From assembly GCF_009689985.1 (NCBI RefSeq), contig NZ_QBAW01000004.1, positions 62,001 through 126,000 on the forward strand: a stretch of DNA of 64,000 nt. Reading direction: 5' to 3'. The notes beneath the pieces are model-generated. The model was not told the DNA's origin, did not search any database, and saw only the letters and a list, made by a program, of their open reading frames with translations. The translations under genes and the position numbers were made by a program. Source of the stretch: Helicobacter pylori (lineage in GTDB: Bacteria > Campylobacterota > Campylobacteria > Campylobacterales > Helicobacteraceae). Positions 47,134-57,991 of this stretch are shown one piece after another; positions within the stretch are counted from its first letter, which is position 1; each line of letters opens with the position of its first letter.

Positions 47134-48571
47134 TCAAATCTTTTTTGTTATTTTCATTAGCTTTTTGTGTAAAATAGTATCCAATGTAACACACAATGGC
47201 AAAAACAATCGTTAAAATCATCCCAATGCGTTGATCTTTATCCATAGCCGAACCAATCACGCCGATAACACACCCAGTGATCCCTATGAGTTGCAAAAAG
47301 GGTAGAAAGGGGGCTTTATAAGGCAAATCCGCTAAAGAATGCCCGGCTTTTAAGTATTGCTTGCGGAAAGAATATTGCGAAACAGACACGCTAACCCACA
47401 CAATAATCACCGTGAAACTGATCACATTAATCAAAGCTTCCACGACATTTTCTTTGGCATAAATTTGGACTAAAAGCCCTATGAGAGAAAAAGAAAGGGA
47501 AAAAAACATCGCATAAGTGGGCGTGCCTTGTCGGTTGAGTTTGGAAAAAACCTTAAAAAACATCTTTTGTTTGGACAGCCCATAAATCATGCGGCTCGCT
47601 CCATAAAGCCCTGAATTAGCGGTAGAAAACATCGCCGTAATGATAACAGCGTTCATTATATCAGCCACATAAGGGATACCCATGCCAATAAAGGGCAAGT
47701 TGATGCGTTCTAAAACGCTTACAAAAGGGCTTTGCGTGATAGAAGAATCGTTCATGGGTAAAAAAACAGAAATGACAAACACAGAGCCTAAAAAGAAAAA
47801 GACAATCCGCCACAAAGTCGCTTTAATCGCTTTAGGCATCACTTCGCTAGCGTTTTTAGTCTCTCCCACAGCTACCCCAATCACCTCTGTGCCAGTGAAA
47901 GCGAAAATCACCGCAAGCATCGCGCTAAAAACCGCTGCGCTCCCGTTAGGGAAAAACCCCTTATCGCCAAAATGGAAATTATCAAAAATAGAACTAAACC
48001 CATGCAAATAGATTTGATAGATGATCCCAATTGCACCAATGCCTATAAAAGCGATCACCGCTAAAACTTTAATCAGGCTGAAGAAAAATTCGCCTTCAGC
48101 AAAAATTTTAACCGAAAAGAAGTTCAATAAAAAAACCAACGCAATGCATAAAATAACCCAATAATGGATAGGAATACCAGCAAACCAGCGTTGCATGAGC
48201 ATGCCTATAGCGATGTATTCTAACGCTACCGTGATCACCCAGCCAAGCCAATACATCCAAAAAACCATATAGCCCGTGCCAGGACCTATGAATTTAGCCG
48301 CATAATCCCCAAAACTTCCCGTAGTGGGATAAACGCTAGCCAATTCGCCTAAAGAGAGCATGATACAATAGACCACAAGCCCTCCAAAACAATAAGCGAT
48401 CAAAGTCCCTAAAGGGCCAGCACTCGCAATATTACCTCCAGTGCCTACAAAAAGCCCTGTGCCAATCGCTCCCCCAAATGCAATCATTAAGAGATGGCGC
48501 ATTTTCATGTCTCTTTTAAGCTCGCCTTGTTTTTGTGCGATATTTTGATGCGTTATCTCTTGATTGTCCAT
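47129..48571 (-). CDS. rocE: Amino acid permease (RocE-like, APC family)
   Basis: 480 residues with 12 predicted membrane segments. The first, MIAFGGAIGTGLFVGTGGNIASAGPLG (in part), is the APC-family signature; GTEVIGVAVGETKNASEVMPKAIKA is the conserved loop. Probably an amino-acid/proton symporter; the substrate (arginine/ornithine in RocE, or others) cannot be read from sequence. AAGGAGG ribosome site and TATAAT upstream. Confidence 0.88.
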   Translation of the reverse strand: MDNQEITHQNIAQKQGELKRDMKMRHLLMIAFGGAIGTGLFVGTGGNIASAGPLGTLIAYCFGGLVVYCIMLSLGELASVYPTTGSFGDYAAKFIGPGTGYMVFWMYWLGWVITVALEYIAIGMLMQRWFAGIPIHYWVILCIALVFLLNFFSVKIFAEGEFFFSLIKVLAVIAFIGIGAIGIIYQIYLHGFSSIFDNFHFGDKGFFPNGSAAVFSAMLAVIFAFTGTEVIGVAVGETKNASEVMPKAIKATLWRIVFFFLGSVFVISVFLPMNDSSITQSPFVSVLERINLPFIGMGIPYVADIMNAVIITAMFSTANSGLYGASRMIYGLSKQKMFFKVFSKLNRQGTPTYAMFFSLSFSLIGLLVQIYAKENVVEALINVISFTVIIVWVSVSVSQYSFRKQYLKAGHSLADLPYKAPFLPFLQLIGITGCVIGVIGSAMDKDQRIGMILTIVFAIVCYIGYYFTQKANENNKKDLI

Positions 48572-48608
48572 GCGACACCTCCTTAGATTGAAAATAAAAA
48601 TAGCTTGA

Positions 48609-48614
48609 ATTATA
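48609..48614 (-). promoter_or_regulatory. -10 box of the permease gene
   Basis: Minus-strand TATAAT (TTGTTATAATTC), 38 bp upstream of the ATG, with AGGAGG close to the start. Confidence 0.7.
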
Positions 48615-48765
48615 ACAAAAATAAAATAAAATGATTTTTTTTAATTGAATATTGAAAATAAAATTTAAAAAAAACGAAAGAATTAAGATTAATGTTTATC
48701 AATATTGGATGAGAACGGAGTTTTAAGGTATTTTTTAAAGAACGCTAAAAACTTCTTCTAAAACA

Positions 48766-49305
48766 TTAAGATTTATAATATTTAATAGTGTAATCTATCC
48801 CCGAATAAAGGGTTAAAAAAACCGCTATAGCCACAAGCGCATAAGAGTAAGTTACATCAGCCAATAAAGCGCCAATCGCCACGACTTGAGAAACGGTTTT
48901 ATACTTGCCTAGTGCATTGACAGGAATATCCTTTTTTTCATTAGCGGCTAAGACTCTAATCCCTGAAATAAAAAATTCACGCCCTAAAATCACAAACGGG
49001 ATCCACGCATTCACACGATCCAAATGGACTAACCCTAAAAACGCGCTCAAAATAAGGATTTTATCCGCTAAAGGATCAAAGATTTCCCCAAAGCGCGATT
49101 TGGCTTTATAGCTTCTAGCGATGTAGCCGTCCAATAAATCCGTGAGCGCGGCAAACAAAAAAACCAATGAAGAGATCATGTTGATGTGAAAGGGGGTTAA
49201 AAAACTAAAATAAGTGTGCGTGTTTAACAATAAAAATAATAGAAACAAGGATAAGACAATGCGTAAAATCGTTAAAAAATTAGGCAGGAGTTTTAAAACT
49301 TTCAT
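48766..49305 (-). CDS. pgsA: CDP-diacylglycerol-glycerol-3-phosphate 3-phosphatidyltransferase
   Basis: Makes phosphatidylglycerophosphate. ATG at 49305 (MKVLKLLPNFLTILR), 179 residues, overlapping the upstream membrane gene by 4 bp; a longer frame to 49368 lies inside that gene. The CDP-alcohol phosphotransferase motif LTDLLDGYIARSYKAKSRFGEIFDPLADK (in part) is complete, D-x2-D-G-x2-A-R-x8-G-x3-D-x3-D. Five or so hydrophobic helices. Confidence 0.94.
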   Translation of the reverse strand: MKVLKLLPNFLTILRIVLSLFLLFLLLNTHTYFSFLTPFHINMISSLVFLFAALTDLLDGYIARSYKAKSRFGEIFDPLADKILILSAFLGLVHLDRVNAWIPFVILGREFFISGIRVLAANEKKDIPVNALGKYKTVSQVVAIGALLADVTYSYALVAIAVFLTLYSGIDYTIKYYKS

Positions 49306-49910
49306 GCTTTCAAAAAGACTTGTGAAAAATTCAAAAACGCGCGCCCTAAAAATCTCAGCGCTACACACATTAAAACCACAGCGATCGTTAAAAAAATGAT
49401 CACTAACGCTTGCGCTAAAATCCCTAAAAGAGCCAGCATGAAACTAAAAAGCAATAACCTAAACCCGCTTAAAAAAAACCTTTCTTGCGTATAAAGGCTC
49501 AATTCTCTATAGAGTTTGTGCAAATAAAAAATAGAAACGCCATTACCGATTAGCGAAAGAGCGTTACTAGCGTTAGGGATAAGATAGCTTAAAAGGGCGC
49601 ATAAAATTACCGCCAAAAAACTGAAAGCAAAATTTTCAAAAAAACTCAGATGGCGTGTGATTTTAGAAAGCCTGTAAAAACCAATGGCTCCGGCAATAAA
49701 CCCAAGCGCGCACAAAAAAAGAGACAATAAAACGATATAAGCTAGTTGATTATTAAAGAGGTTAGAAACTTGAAACGATTTTGCCCCGCTTGAAATAAGA
49801 AAAAACACCAACAAGATAGCCCCACACAAAGGGGCGAAAAAATAACACAACAAGCATTTTTTAATGAATTGCAACTCTTTGTTTTGGTGGATGTGGATAA
49901 TGTTTTGCAA
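49302..49910 (-). CDS. Membrane protein of unknown function (HP1015-like)
   Basis: 202 residues with five or six hydrophobic helices (PLCGAILLVFFLISSG, YIVLLSLFLCALGFIAGAIGFY, FLAVILCALLSYLIP, LLFSFMLALLGILAQALVIIFLTIAVVLMCVAL, in part). No motif recognised. TTG start at 49910. It lies between the SDR gene and pgsA in one transcript; a DUF996-like relationship is possible but not shown. Confidence 0.72.
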   Translation of the reverse strand: MQNIIHIHQNKELQFIKKCLLCYFFAPLCGAILLVFFLISSGAKSFQVSNLFNNQLAYIVLLSLFLCALGFIAGAIGFYRLSKITRHLSFFENFAFSFLAVILCALLSYLIPNASNALSLIGNGVSIFYLHKLYRELSLYTQERFFLSGFRLLLFSFMLALLGILAQALVIIFLTIAVVLMCVALRFLGRAFLNFSQVFLKA

Positions 49911-49919
49911 GAAATATCT

Positions 49920-50708
49920 TTATTTAAAAGTAGTCCCGCCATCTACAACGATCGTTTGCCCTGTAAGCCAACCGCTTTGGGTTTCATCGCATAAAAAATA
50001 AGCCGCTCCAGCCAGATCGTTAGGATTGCCCATGCGTTTTAGGGGCGATTGCTCTTCTACTTTTTCTTTAATCTCCACATAATCAGGGAAGGCTTTCAAA
50101 GCGTCCGTATCAATAGGCCCGCCACTCACCGCATTCACTCTAATGTTAAACTCGCCTAAATCAACAGCAGCGTATTTGACCATGGTTTCTACGGCGTTTT
50201 TAGAATTGCCATGCCCGGCGTAATTAGGCATATAGACCAAATTCCCGGTAGAGCTTAAGCTCACAATCGCCCCACCGCCTATTTTTTGCATGCGTTTTGC
50301 CGCTTCTTGAGCCCCAACCACAAACGCTAACACAGTGGCTGTGTAAATATTGTTTAACCCCTTAGGTTTTAATCGCATAAACGGCGCGAATCCGCCCACG
50401 ACAGAACGCCCGTAAATAATAGCGTTAGAAATAAAAAAATCCACTCTGTCAAAATCAGCGTCAATTTGCTTAAAAAGCTCTGTGTATTGCTCAGGCTCTA
50501 AAACATTGAGAGAGTAGGCTTTGGCTTTAATGGAATATTTTTGCTCCACATCTTCTATAATTTTGTTGGCTTCTTCAACATTTTTATTGTAAGTGAAAGC
50601 GATATTCACGCCGCTTTGAGCGAAGCGATACAATATCGCCTTGCCAATCCCTCTAGTCGCGCCGCTGATCACTAGGGTTTTATTTTTCATGTGATTGGAA
50701 TGATTCAT
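49920..50708 (-). CDS. Short-chain dehydrogenase/reductase, FabL-like (HP1014-like)
   Basis: 262 residues, Rossmann fold with [17 protein letters not shown] at the N-terminus. The catalytic site is YAGHGNSK, i.e. Tyr-x6-Lys, instead of the Tyr-x3-Lys of classical reductases. Together with [17 protein letters not shown] this resembles Bacillus enoyl-ACP reductase III (FabL). It has been annotated as a hydroxysteroid dehydrogenase; the sequence fits an enoyl-ACP-reductase-like role better. Starts at 50708 or at Met 7. Overlaps dapA by 4 bp. Confidence 0.8.
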   Translation of the reverse strand: MNHSNHMKNKTLVISGATRGIGKAILYRFAQSGVNIAFTYNKNVEEANKIIEDVEQKYSIKAKAYSLNVLEPEQYTELFKQIDADFDRVDFFISNAIIYGRSVVGGFAPFMRLKPKGLNNIYTATVLAFVVGAQEAAKRMQKIGGGAIVSLSSTGNLVYMPNYAGHGNSKNAVETMVKYAAVDLGEFNIRVNAVSGGPIDTDALKAFPDYVEIKEKVEEQSPLKRMGNPNDLAGAAYFLCDETQSGWLTGQTIVVDGGTTFK

Positions 50709-51607
50709 GCAATGACCTCATATTGTTGTAAAGTTTTTTCTAAAAGTTGAATCGTTTCTTTGCTTGGGGCCACTAAAGGCAGTCTGTAGCTTGGGTTTTC
50801 AATCAAGCCGGCTAAATGCATAGCCATTTTAATAGGGATAGGATTTGTTTCTACAAAAAGGGCTTGGTGCAAAGGAAAAAGCTTATTTTGGATTTCTAGG
50901 GCTTGTTGGTATTCAAGTTTGAGCGCGCAATTGACCATTTGTGAAATCAAATTAGGCATTAAATTACCGGTCACTGAAATCACGCCCCACCCCCCTGAAA
51001 ACATGATAGAGTGGTTGAGTGAATCTTCCCCGCTAAAAATTTTAAAATCTTTTTCATAATAATGCAATTCCGTTACTCTTTTCAAAGAGCCAGACGCTTC
51101 TTTAATGGCTTTAATGTTAGGGATTTCTCTAAAGAGTTTGAGAGCGGTTGAAACTTCAATAGACACACCTGTTCTACTTGGCACATCATAAAGCATGACA
51201 GGGATTTCCACCGATTGAGCGATAGTTTTATAATGTTCAAACAAGCCTTGTTGGGTGGGGCGGTTATAATAGGGGCTTACGCATAAAATCGCATCCGTGC
51301 CGATTTTTTGAGCGAACTTTGCCAAAGAAAGGGACTCGCTCGTGGCGTTACTGCCCACGCCGGCTAACACTTTCATGCGCGAATTTGAGGGCGTTTTAGT
51401 GCTTTTGCAAGTCTCTACGGCGATTTCAATGCAACGCATATGCTCTTTATGGGTGAGCGTGGCGGATTCTCCTGTCGTGCCAACAGGCACGCATGCGTCC
51501 ATGCCCTGAAAAATTTGGCGCTTGATCAAGGCTTCATAAGTAGCCTCATCAACGCTCAAATCTTTTTTAAAAGGCGTAATTAACGCACTAGATGAATGGA
51601 ATTGCAT
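50705..51607 (-). CDS. dapA: 4-hydroxy-tetrahydrodipicolinate synthase DapA
   Basis: Aldol-type condensation in lysine and diaminopimelate synthesis. [17 protein letters not shown] near residue 42, [11 protein letters not shown] (catalytic Tyr, about residue 140) and [11 protein letters not shown] (Schiff-base Lys, about 168) are typical. 300 residues, standard. It lies between the M16 protease and SDR genes. Confidence 0.95.
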   Translation of the reverse strand: MQFHSSSALITPFKKDLSVDEATYEALIKRQIFQGMDACVPVGTTGESATLTHKEHMRCIEIAVETCKSTKTPSNSRMKVLAGVGSNATSESLSLAKFAQKIGTDAILCVSPYYNRPTQQGLFEHYKTIAQSVEIPVMLYDVPSRTGVSIEVSTALKLFREIPNIKAIKEASGSLKRVTELHYYEKDFKIFSGEDSLNHSIMFSGGWGVISVTGNLMPNLISQMVNCALKLEYQQALEIQNKLFPLHQALFVETNPIPIKMAMHLAGLIENPSYRLPLVAPSKETIQLLEKTLQQYEVIA

Positions 51608-51621
51608 GTTGTAAGGCTCTT

Positions 51622-54008
<2,387 letters not shown>

Positions 54009-54044
54009 TTAAATCCTTGTCTTTTATGATTTGAACGATAACCT

Positions 54045-56087
54045 TTAAAAGGTTTTAAGGGCTTGTTTTTCAAAATAATCCTGTGAATTTAAAGGATCGT
54101 TAGGGTTTGAAATTTTAGCGTAACGGCCTTTAGAATCTAACTCGTAGCGTTTTAGGGTGTCTTTGAGTTGGATTTCTAAAATATGCAACAATTTATTGGC
54201 GATCTTGGGGTTTGTGGCCGGGATAAGCAATTCTACGCGCCTTTCTAAATTTCTGGGCATTAAATCAGCGCTAGAAAAATAAATATTTTCATGTTTAAAA
54301 TAATAAATGCGTGCATGTTCTAAATATTTCCCCACGATAGAATACACCCTGATATTTTCGCTCAAGCCCTTGACTTGGGGCTTTAAACAGCAAATCCCCC
54401 TGATAATGAGATCAATTTTAACCCCCTTTTGAGAGGCTTGATAGAGCCATTCAATGATTTCGCTATCCACTAGGGCGTTGGCTTTTAAGATGATATAGCC
54501 TTCTTGTTGGTAATTCATTTCATTTTGAATGAGTTCAATGATTTTAGGCTTGATCTGTTTGGGTGCCATAAAAAGCGTTTCTAATGCGTTGCTAGTGGCA
54601 CTGCTAGTCAGCAAGGAATGGAAAAGCTTGATAATATCGTTAGCGATTTCATTTTTAGCGCTAAAAAAACTCACATCGGTATAGATTTTAGCGCTCAAAG
54701 GGTTGTAATTGCCCGTGCTTAAATGGGTGAAATGGCGTAATTGGTTGTCCGTTTTTTTAGTGATCACGAGCATTTTAGCATGCACTTTGAGTTTGAAAAC
54801 GCCATGAACGACTAACGCGCCCGCCCTTTCTAAAGCTTTTGCCCAATGCAGATTGCTTTCTTCATCAAAGCGCGCTTTTAATTCCACTAAAACGCTCACT
54901 TGAATCTTGCTCGCCGCTTCAATCAAAGCTTTGACAATGGGGGAATGCTTGCCCACACGATAAAGCGTCATTTTGATAGAAAGGGTGGTCGGATCGCTAG
55001 CGGCTTGCTCTATTAAATCGATCACAGGCTCAAAACTTTCATAAGGATGGAACAGCAACAGATCTTGTTTTTCTATGGATTTGAAAAGATCGTTTTCATT
55101 GAAATAAGGGTGGATTTTGGGCGTGAAATTGGGCGATTTGAGCGCTTTAAAATCGCTGTGATTGACTAACTCCCACAAATCCCCTAAATTGAGCATGATC
55201 GTGCTTTTATAGGCATGCATGCCGGTGAGTTTGTGCTTTTTGTAAGAGTGGGTTTGAAAACTCCTTAAAGACGCTAAAAGGGTTTTTAAAAGCTCTTGAC
55301 TCCCTTTTTGGGTTTGCAAGCGCACGATTTCGCCTTGATTTCGTTTTCTCAAACTCTTACTCATCAAATCCGCATAATCATGCGCTTCATCTTCAGTGAT
55401 AGCAATATCCGCATCGCAAGTTACCCTAAACGCCATGCAATCTAAAATCTCATGCTCTAAAAACAATTCTTCTAAATGCGCTTCTACGATTTCTTCAGCC
55501 AACACAAACAAGCCTTTTTCTAGCTCTACAAAACGGAAGATAAAAGAGGGGAGTTTGATGAGCGCATAGGAGACGCTTTGGGTTTCTTTGTCTTTGATGT
55601 GGGCAAAAAGCGCGAAAGTCAAATTCGCTAAAGGCGGGAAGGTGTGCGAAGAATCCAACTTAAAAGGCAAGACTAACGCATAAAGCTGCTCTTTAAAATA
55701 GGTTTTAGCCTTCGCTTTTTGCTCTAAATTCAATTCATTATAGGGGGTGATACAAAGCCCTTTTTTAAAGAGTAGGGCTTGGATTTTTTGAAATTCTAAC
55801 TCCCTTTCTTCAATTTCATGCGCTAAATAATGCTTGATTTTTTCTAGTTGCTCTTCAGGGCTTGCGCCATCAATGCCTTTAGAAGCGATTTTATGCTCAT
55901 AGAGTTGTTTAAGCCCTGCCACTCTTATCATGTAAAATTCGTCTAAATTCGTGTCATAAATGGCTAAAAATTTCAAGCGCTCTAATAAAGGCAAGCTCTC
56001 ATCTTTGGCTTCATTCAAAACCCTTGTGTTAAAAGCTAACCATGAAAGCTCTCGGTTAAAGAAACGATTCAATAGAAATCCTTTCAA
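54045..56087 (-). CDS. ppk: Polyphosphate kinase
   Basis: Makes and uses inorganic polyphosphate. 680 residues, standard. FFNRELSWLAFNTRVLNEA at the N-terminus, the catalytic-domain ARFDEESNLHWAKALERAGALVVHG and KVHAKMLVITKK, and the LSTGNYN motif are typical PPK1. The first codon is TTG at 56087; a second in-frame TTG at 56072 has a better-spaced AAAGG and may be the real start. Upstream: TATAAT at 56122-56127 and a Fur-like palindrome at 56134-56146. Confidence 0.95.
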   Translation of the reverse strand: MKGFLLNRFFNRELSWLAFNTRVLNEAKDESLPLLERLKFLAIYDTNLDEFYMIRVAGLKQLYEHKIASKGIDGASPEEQLEKIKHYLAHEIEERELEFQKIQALLFKKGLCITPYNELNLEQKAKAKTYFKEQLYALVLPFKLDSSHTFPPLANLTFALFAHIKDKETQSVSYALIKLPSFIFRFVELEKGLFVLAEEIVEAHLEELFLEHEILDCMAFRVTCDADIAITEDEAHDYADLMSKSLRKRNQGEIVRLQTQKGSQELLKTLLASLRSFQTHSYKKHKLTGMHAYKSTIMLNLGDLWELVNHSDFKALKSPNFTPKIHPYFNENDLFKSIEKQDLLLFHPYESFEPVIDLIEQAASDPTTLSIKMTLYRVGKHSPIVKALIEAASKIQVSVLVELKARFDEESNLHWAKALERAGALVVHGVFKLKVHAKMLVITKKTDNQLRHFTHLSTGNYNPLSAKIYTDVSFFSAKNEIANDIIKLFHSLLTSSATSNALETLFMAPKQIKPKIIELIQNEMNYQQEGYIILKANALVDSEIIEWLYQASQKGVKIDLIIRGICCLKPQVKGLSENIRVYSIVGKYLEHARIYYFKHENIYFSSADLMPRNLERRVELLIPATNPKIANKLLHILEIQLKDTLKRYELDSKGRYAKISNPNDPLNSQDYFEKQALKTF

Positions 56088-56121
56088 TCATCATGTTTAA
56101 AAATTGATTTTGTTTGGTGTG

Positions 56122-56127
56122 ATTATA
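56122..56127 (-). promoter_or_regulatory. -10 box of ppk
   Basis: Perfect minus-strand TATAAT, 35 bp upstream of the first ppk start. Confidence 0.65.
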
Positions 56128-56133
56128 TAATGA

Positions 56134-56146
56134 AATGATAATCATT
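56134..56146. promoter_or_regulatory. 6-1-6 inverted repeat, Fur-box-like, upstream of ppk
   Basis: AATGAT-A-ATCATT is a perfect 6-1-6 palindrome, the geometry of a Fur core site, 7 bp upstream of the ppk -10 box. Confidence 0.45.
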
Positions 56147-56166
56147 GAAGCTTTTTTAAAAAGTCA

Positions 56167-56244
56167 TGGTCGGAGTAGCGGGATTCAAACCCACGACCTC
56201 ACCCACCCCAAGGGTGCGCGCTAATCAGGCTGCGCCATACTCCG
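56167..56244 (-). tRNA. tRNA-Pro (anticodon GGG)
   Basis: 78 nt with encoded CCA. Acceptor CGGAGTA pairs with TACTCCG, anticodon stem CACCC/GGGTG closes loop TTGGGGT giving anticodon GGG, and the T-arm holds GGTTTGAATCC. Candidate -10 (TATATT) at 56265-56270. Confidence 0.95.
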
Positions 56245-56390
56245 CAATCAAAAAGGGGTATTCTAATATAAGTTTTCTTAGTTATTGTTTAAAAACTCTT
56301 TTTTGTAAAACTTCATTTTTTGAATAAAACTTCATTTAACCCTAAAAGATCGCTTAAAATTTTTTCAGCGTTTTTTGGGTTGATTTATTC

Positions 56391-56396
56391 TATAAT
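56391..56396 (+). promoter_or_regulatory. -10 box of RNA module B
   Basis: Perfect TATAAT (ATTCTATAATAAAC), predicting a start near 56403. Module A has TTTAAT at the matching distance (14 nt) from its 5' pairing segment. Confidence 0.75.
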
Positions 56397-56505
56397 AAAC
56401 GGACGCAAGTAGTAATCTCTTGGTTTTCTCTTTGGTTGCGGTATCTGGAGTATGTTAGGGTTGGGGGTAACAGTGGGCGGTTACCTCGAAAGGAGATAAC
56501 CTAAC

Positions 56506-56562
56506 ATGAGATTACTATTAGTAATCATAGTTTTAATGGCACTCGCAACGCCATTATACTAA
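56506..56562 (+). CDS. 18-residue hydrophobic mini-protein B
   Basis: ATG at 56506 after AAAGGAG encodes MRLLLVIIVLMALATPLY, then TAA. It is a paralogue of the peptide at 23935-23991. The length, ribosome site and stop are conserved in the two loci, which supports translation. A small membrane-active peptide is likely; no homologue to a named toxin is claimed. Confidence 0.65.
   Translation: MRLLLVIIVLMALATPLY
56553..56558 (-). promoter_or_regulatory. Antisense -10 box at the stop codon of mini-protein B
   Basis: Perfect minus-strand TATAAT (TAGTATAATGGCG) reading back through the ORF and leader. In module A the aligned sequence is TGTAGT, so the antisense promoter is probably inactive there. 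Confidence 0.6.
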
Positions 56563-56591
56563 AATTTTGGCTCTAGCGCAAGAGTGCTAGG

Positions 56592-56621
56592 GTCAAATCT
56601 ATGGTTACTAGCGGATTTGAC
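56592..56621 (+). terminator. Terminator of RNA module B
   Basis: GTCAAATC and GATTTGAC form an 8-bp perfect stem, followed by CAAACTTTTAATTTTTT. Between here and 56740 no further gene is visible. Confidence 0.65.
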
Positions 56622-56740
56622 TCAAACTTTTAATTTTTTGAAACTTCTTTTTCTTTAAAAAATTTCTTTTGATGACAAAACTTCTCTTTCTTGTAACTAA
56701 AGGGTTTTTACCCCTTAAAAAAGTTTTGTTCTAAAATTTT

Positions 56741-57991
56741 TCATTGGGGTTTGACTTGTTGTTTTAAGAGTAGGGGGAGCAGAAAGTCTCTGAGCGCGGT
56801 TAGGGTTTGGGTTTCAATGATGTTATTAGATATTTTTTCATAGAGTGGTTTAGTTATTTTAGAATAATTATCTAATAACTCTTTATTTGGTATAAGAATG
56901 AGAATATAGTCTAGTGCCTCAATGTTGATAGCTTTTTGTGTAGCACCGGTCGCTAGATTATTTTTTCTTGTTTCAAAAGGGGAGTATTTAATCGTGGAAG
57001 CTATGTATTCAAAAGTATATTTTTGACATTGTAAGCCACAAAAACCTGTTGATAATATGCTTTCTTTTATCCATGATTGCATGTGTTGGTTTAAAAATAA
57101 GTGTTTTTTAGTGTTTTTCATTTTGGCAAACCATACTGAATAGATAGCGGGTTGCATGTTGGCTCTATTAGGGCGTTTGTTATAGCTAACTTTAAGTCCT
57201 TGATTAAGAGATAGGGTTTCTTGTATATGTTTTGTTTCATAATACACTTTTTGTTTAAAGGGGGTTACTCCCGTTTTGATTGTGTTACATAGGGGATTAT
57301 CCCCTAGCGTTTTGACTTCAAAATTGTTAGGGATAAGGCGGTTTAATTCTTTAGAAAATTTCATTTTTCCGCCGCTAGTTTGGTAGGGTTTGTTGTTTTC
57401 ATCTAAAAAATCAAAACGCACGAAGTATTGCTCATAAAGAAGCTCTAGGATTTTGTGTAAAAGCTCGTTGATTTTATGGTTGTTTTCTATTTTTTGATCT
57501 AAGACAGAAAGCGTGCGGGCGATTTTTTGTTGTTCGTAATAAGTGGGGGGTATCTTAACTTGGAATAGTCCTAACGCTGGCTTTGAAATACCCTTAAAAG
57601 TAGTGCCAACTCCCATGTTAGAGATGTTATGCTTATGGTGTTTTAATAAGTAGTATAAAAATTCAAAATAAATTTTTTTATTAGGGACTAGTCCCATAAG
57701 ACCTCTATCTGTGCAACTTCTTTTAGAAATAATAGCGGTATAACCTATGGGAGCTCTTACGGAAAATAAAATGGCATGTTTTGGAAGTAACACACAAGAA
57801 CATGATTTAAACCCTAATCGTGAAATGTTGCGGCTGCCTTTTTTAATGTAGCGCCCTTGTAAAGTGGATAAATCTTTAGCTGTTATCCAACGAATTTTGT
57901 TTCCATAATTTTTAGGGTTATTGGTAGGTGGGGTAGAGCCTCCAAATATTTTTACTAAATCTTTTAAACAAAATGTTTGCCACTCACTCAA
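56741..57991 (-). CDS. hsdS: Type I restriction-modification specificity subunit HsdS
   Basis: 416 residues with two target-recognition domains (about 1-150 and 205-370). Each is followed by a conserved coiled helix: QQKIARTLSVLDQKIENNHKINELLHKILELLY and the shorter NIIETQTLTALRDFLLPLLLKQ at the C-terminus. These set the spacing and bind HsdM. It determines the DNA sequence recognised by the complex. It overlaps hsdM by 8 bp. Both domains look intact. Confidence 0.92.
   Translation of the reverse strand: MSEWQTFCLKDLVKIFGGSTPPTNNPKNYGNKIRWITAKDLSTLQGRYIKKGSRNISRLGFKSCSCVLLPKHAILFSVRAPIGYTAIISKRSCTDRGLMGLVPNKKIYFEFLYYLLKHHKHNISNMGVGTTFKGISKPALGLFQVKIPPTYYEQQKIARTLSVLDQKIENNHKINELLHKILELLYEQYFVRFDFLDENNKPYQTSGGKMKFSKELNRLIPNNFEVKTLGDNPLCNTIKTGVTPFKQKVYYETKHIQETLSLNQGLKVSYNKRPNRANMQPAIYSVWFAKMKNTKKHLFLNQHMQSWIKESILSTGFCGLQCQKYTFEYIASTIKYSPFETRKNNLATGATQKAINIEALDYILILIPNKELLDNYSKITKPLYEKISNNIIETQTLTALRDFLLPLLLKQQVKPQ

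Larger units (their letters stand above)
56403..56621 (+). ncRNA. Structured RNA module B carrying an 18-codon ORF
   Basis: Plus-strand element homologous to module A. The 5' end (56408-56419) pairs with codons 1-5 of its own ORF (56508-56519), 12 bp with one G-U. A second pairing joins ATGTTAGG...TT in the leader with AACCTAACAT around the start codon, and a GGTAAC/GTTACC hairpin lies between. Ribosome site AAAGGAG at about 56490. A terminator (GTCAAATC/GATTTGAC, 56592-56621) with T-rich tail follows. The layout hides the start site in the full-length RNA, as in type I toxin mRNAs. Confidence 0.72.
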
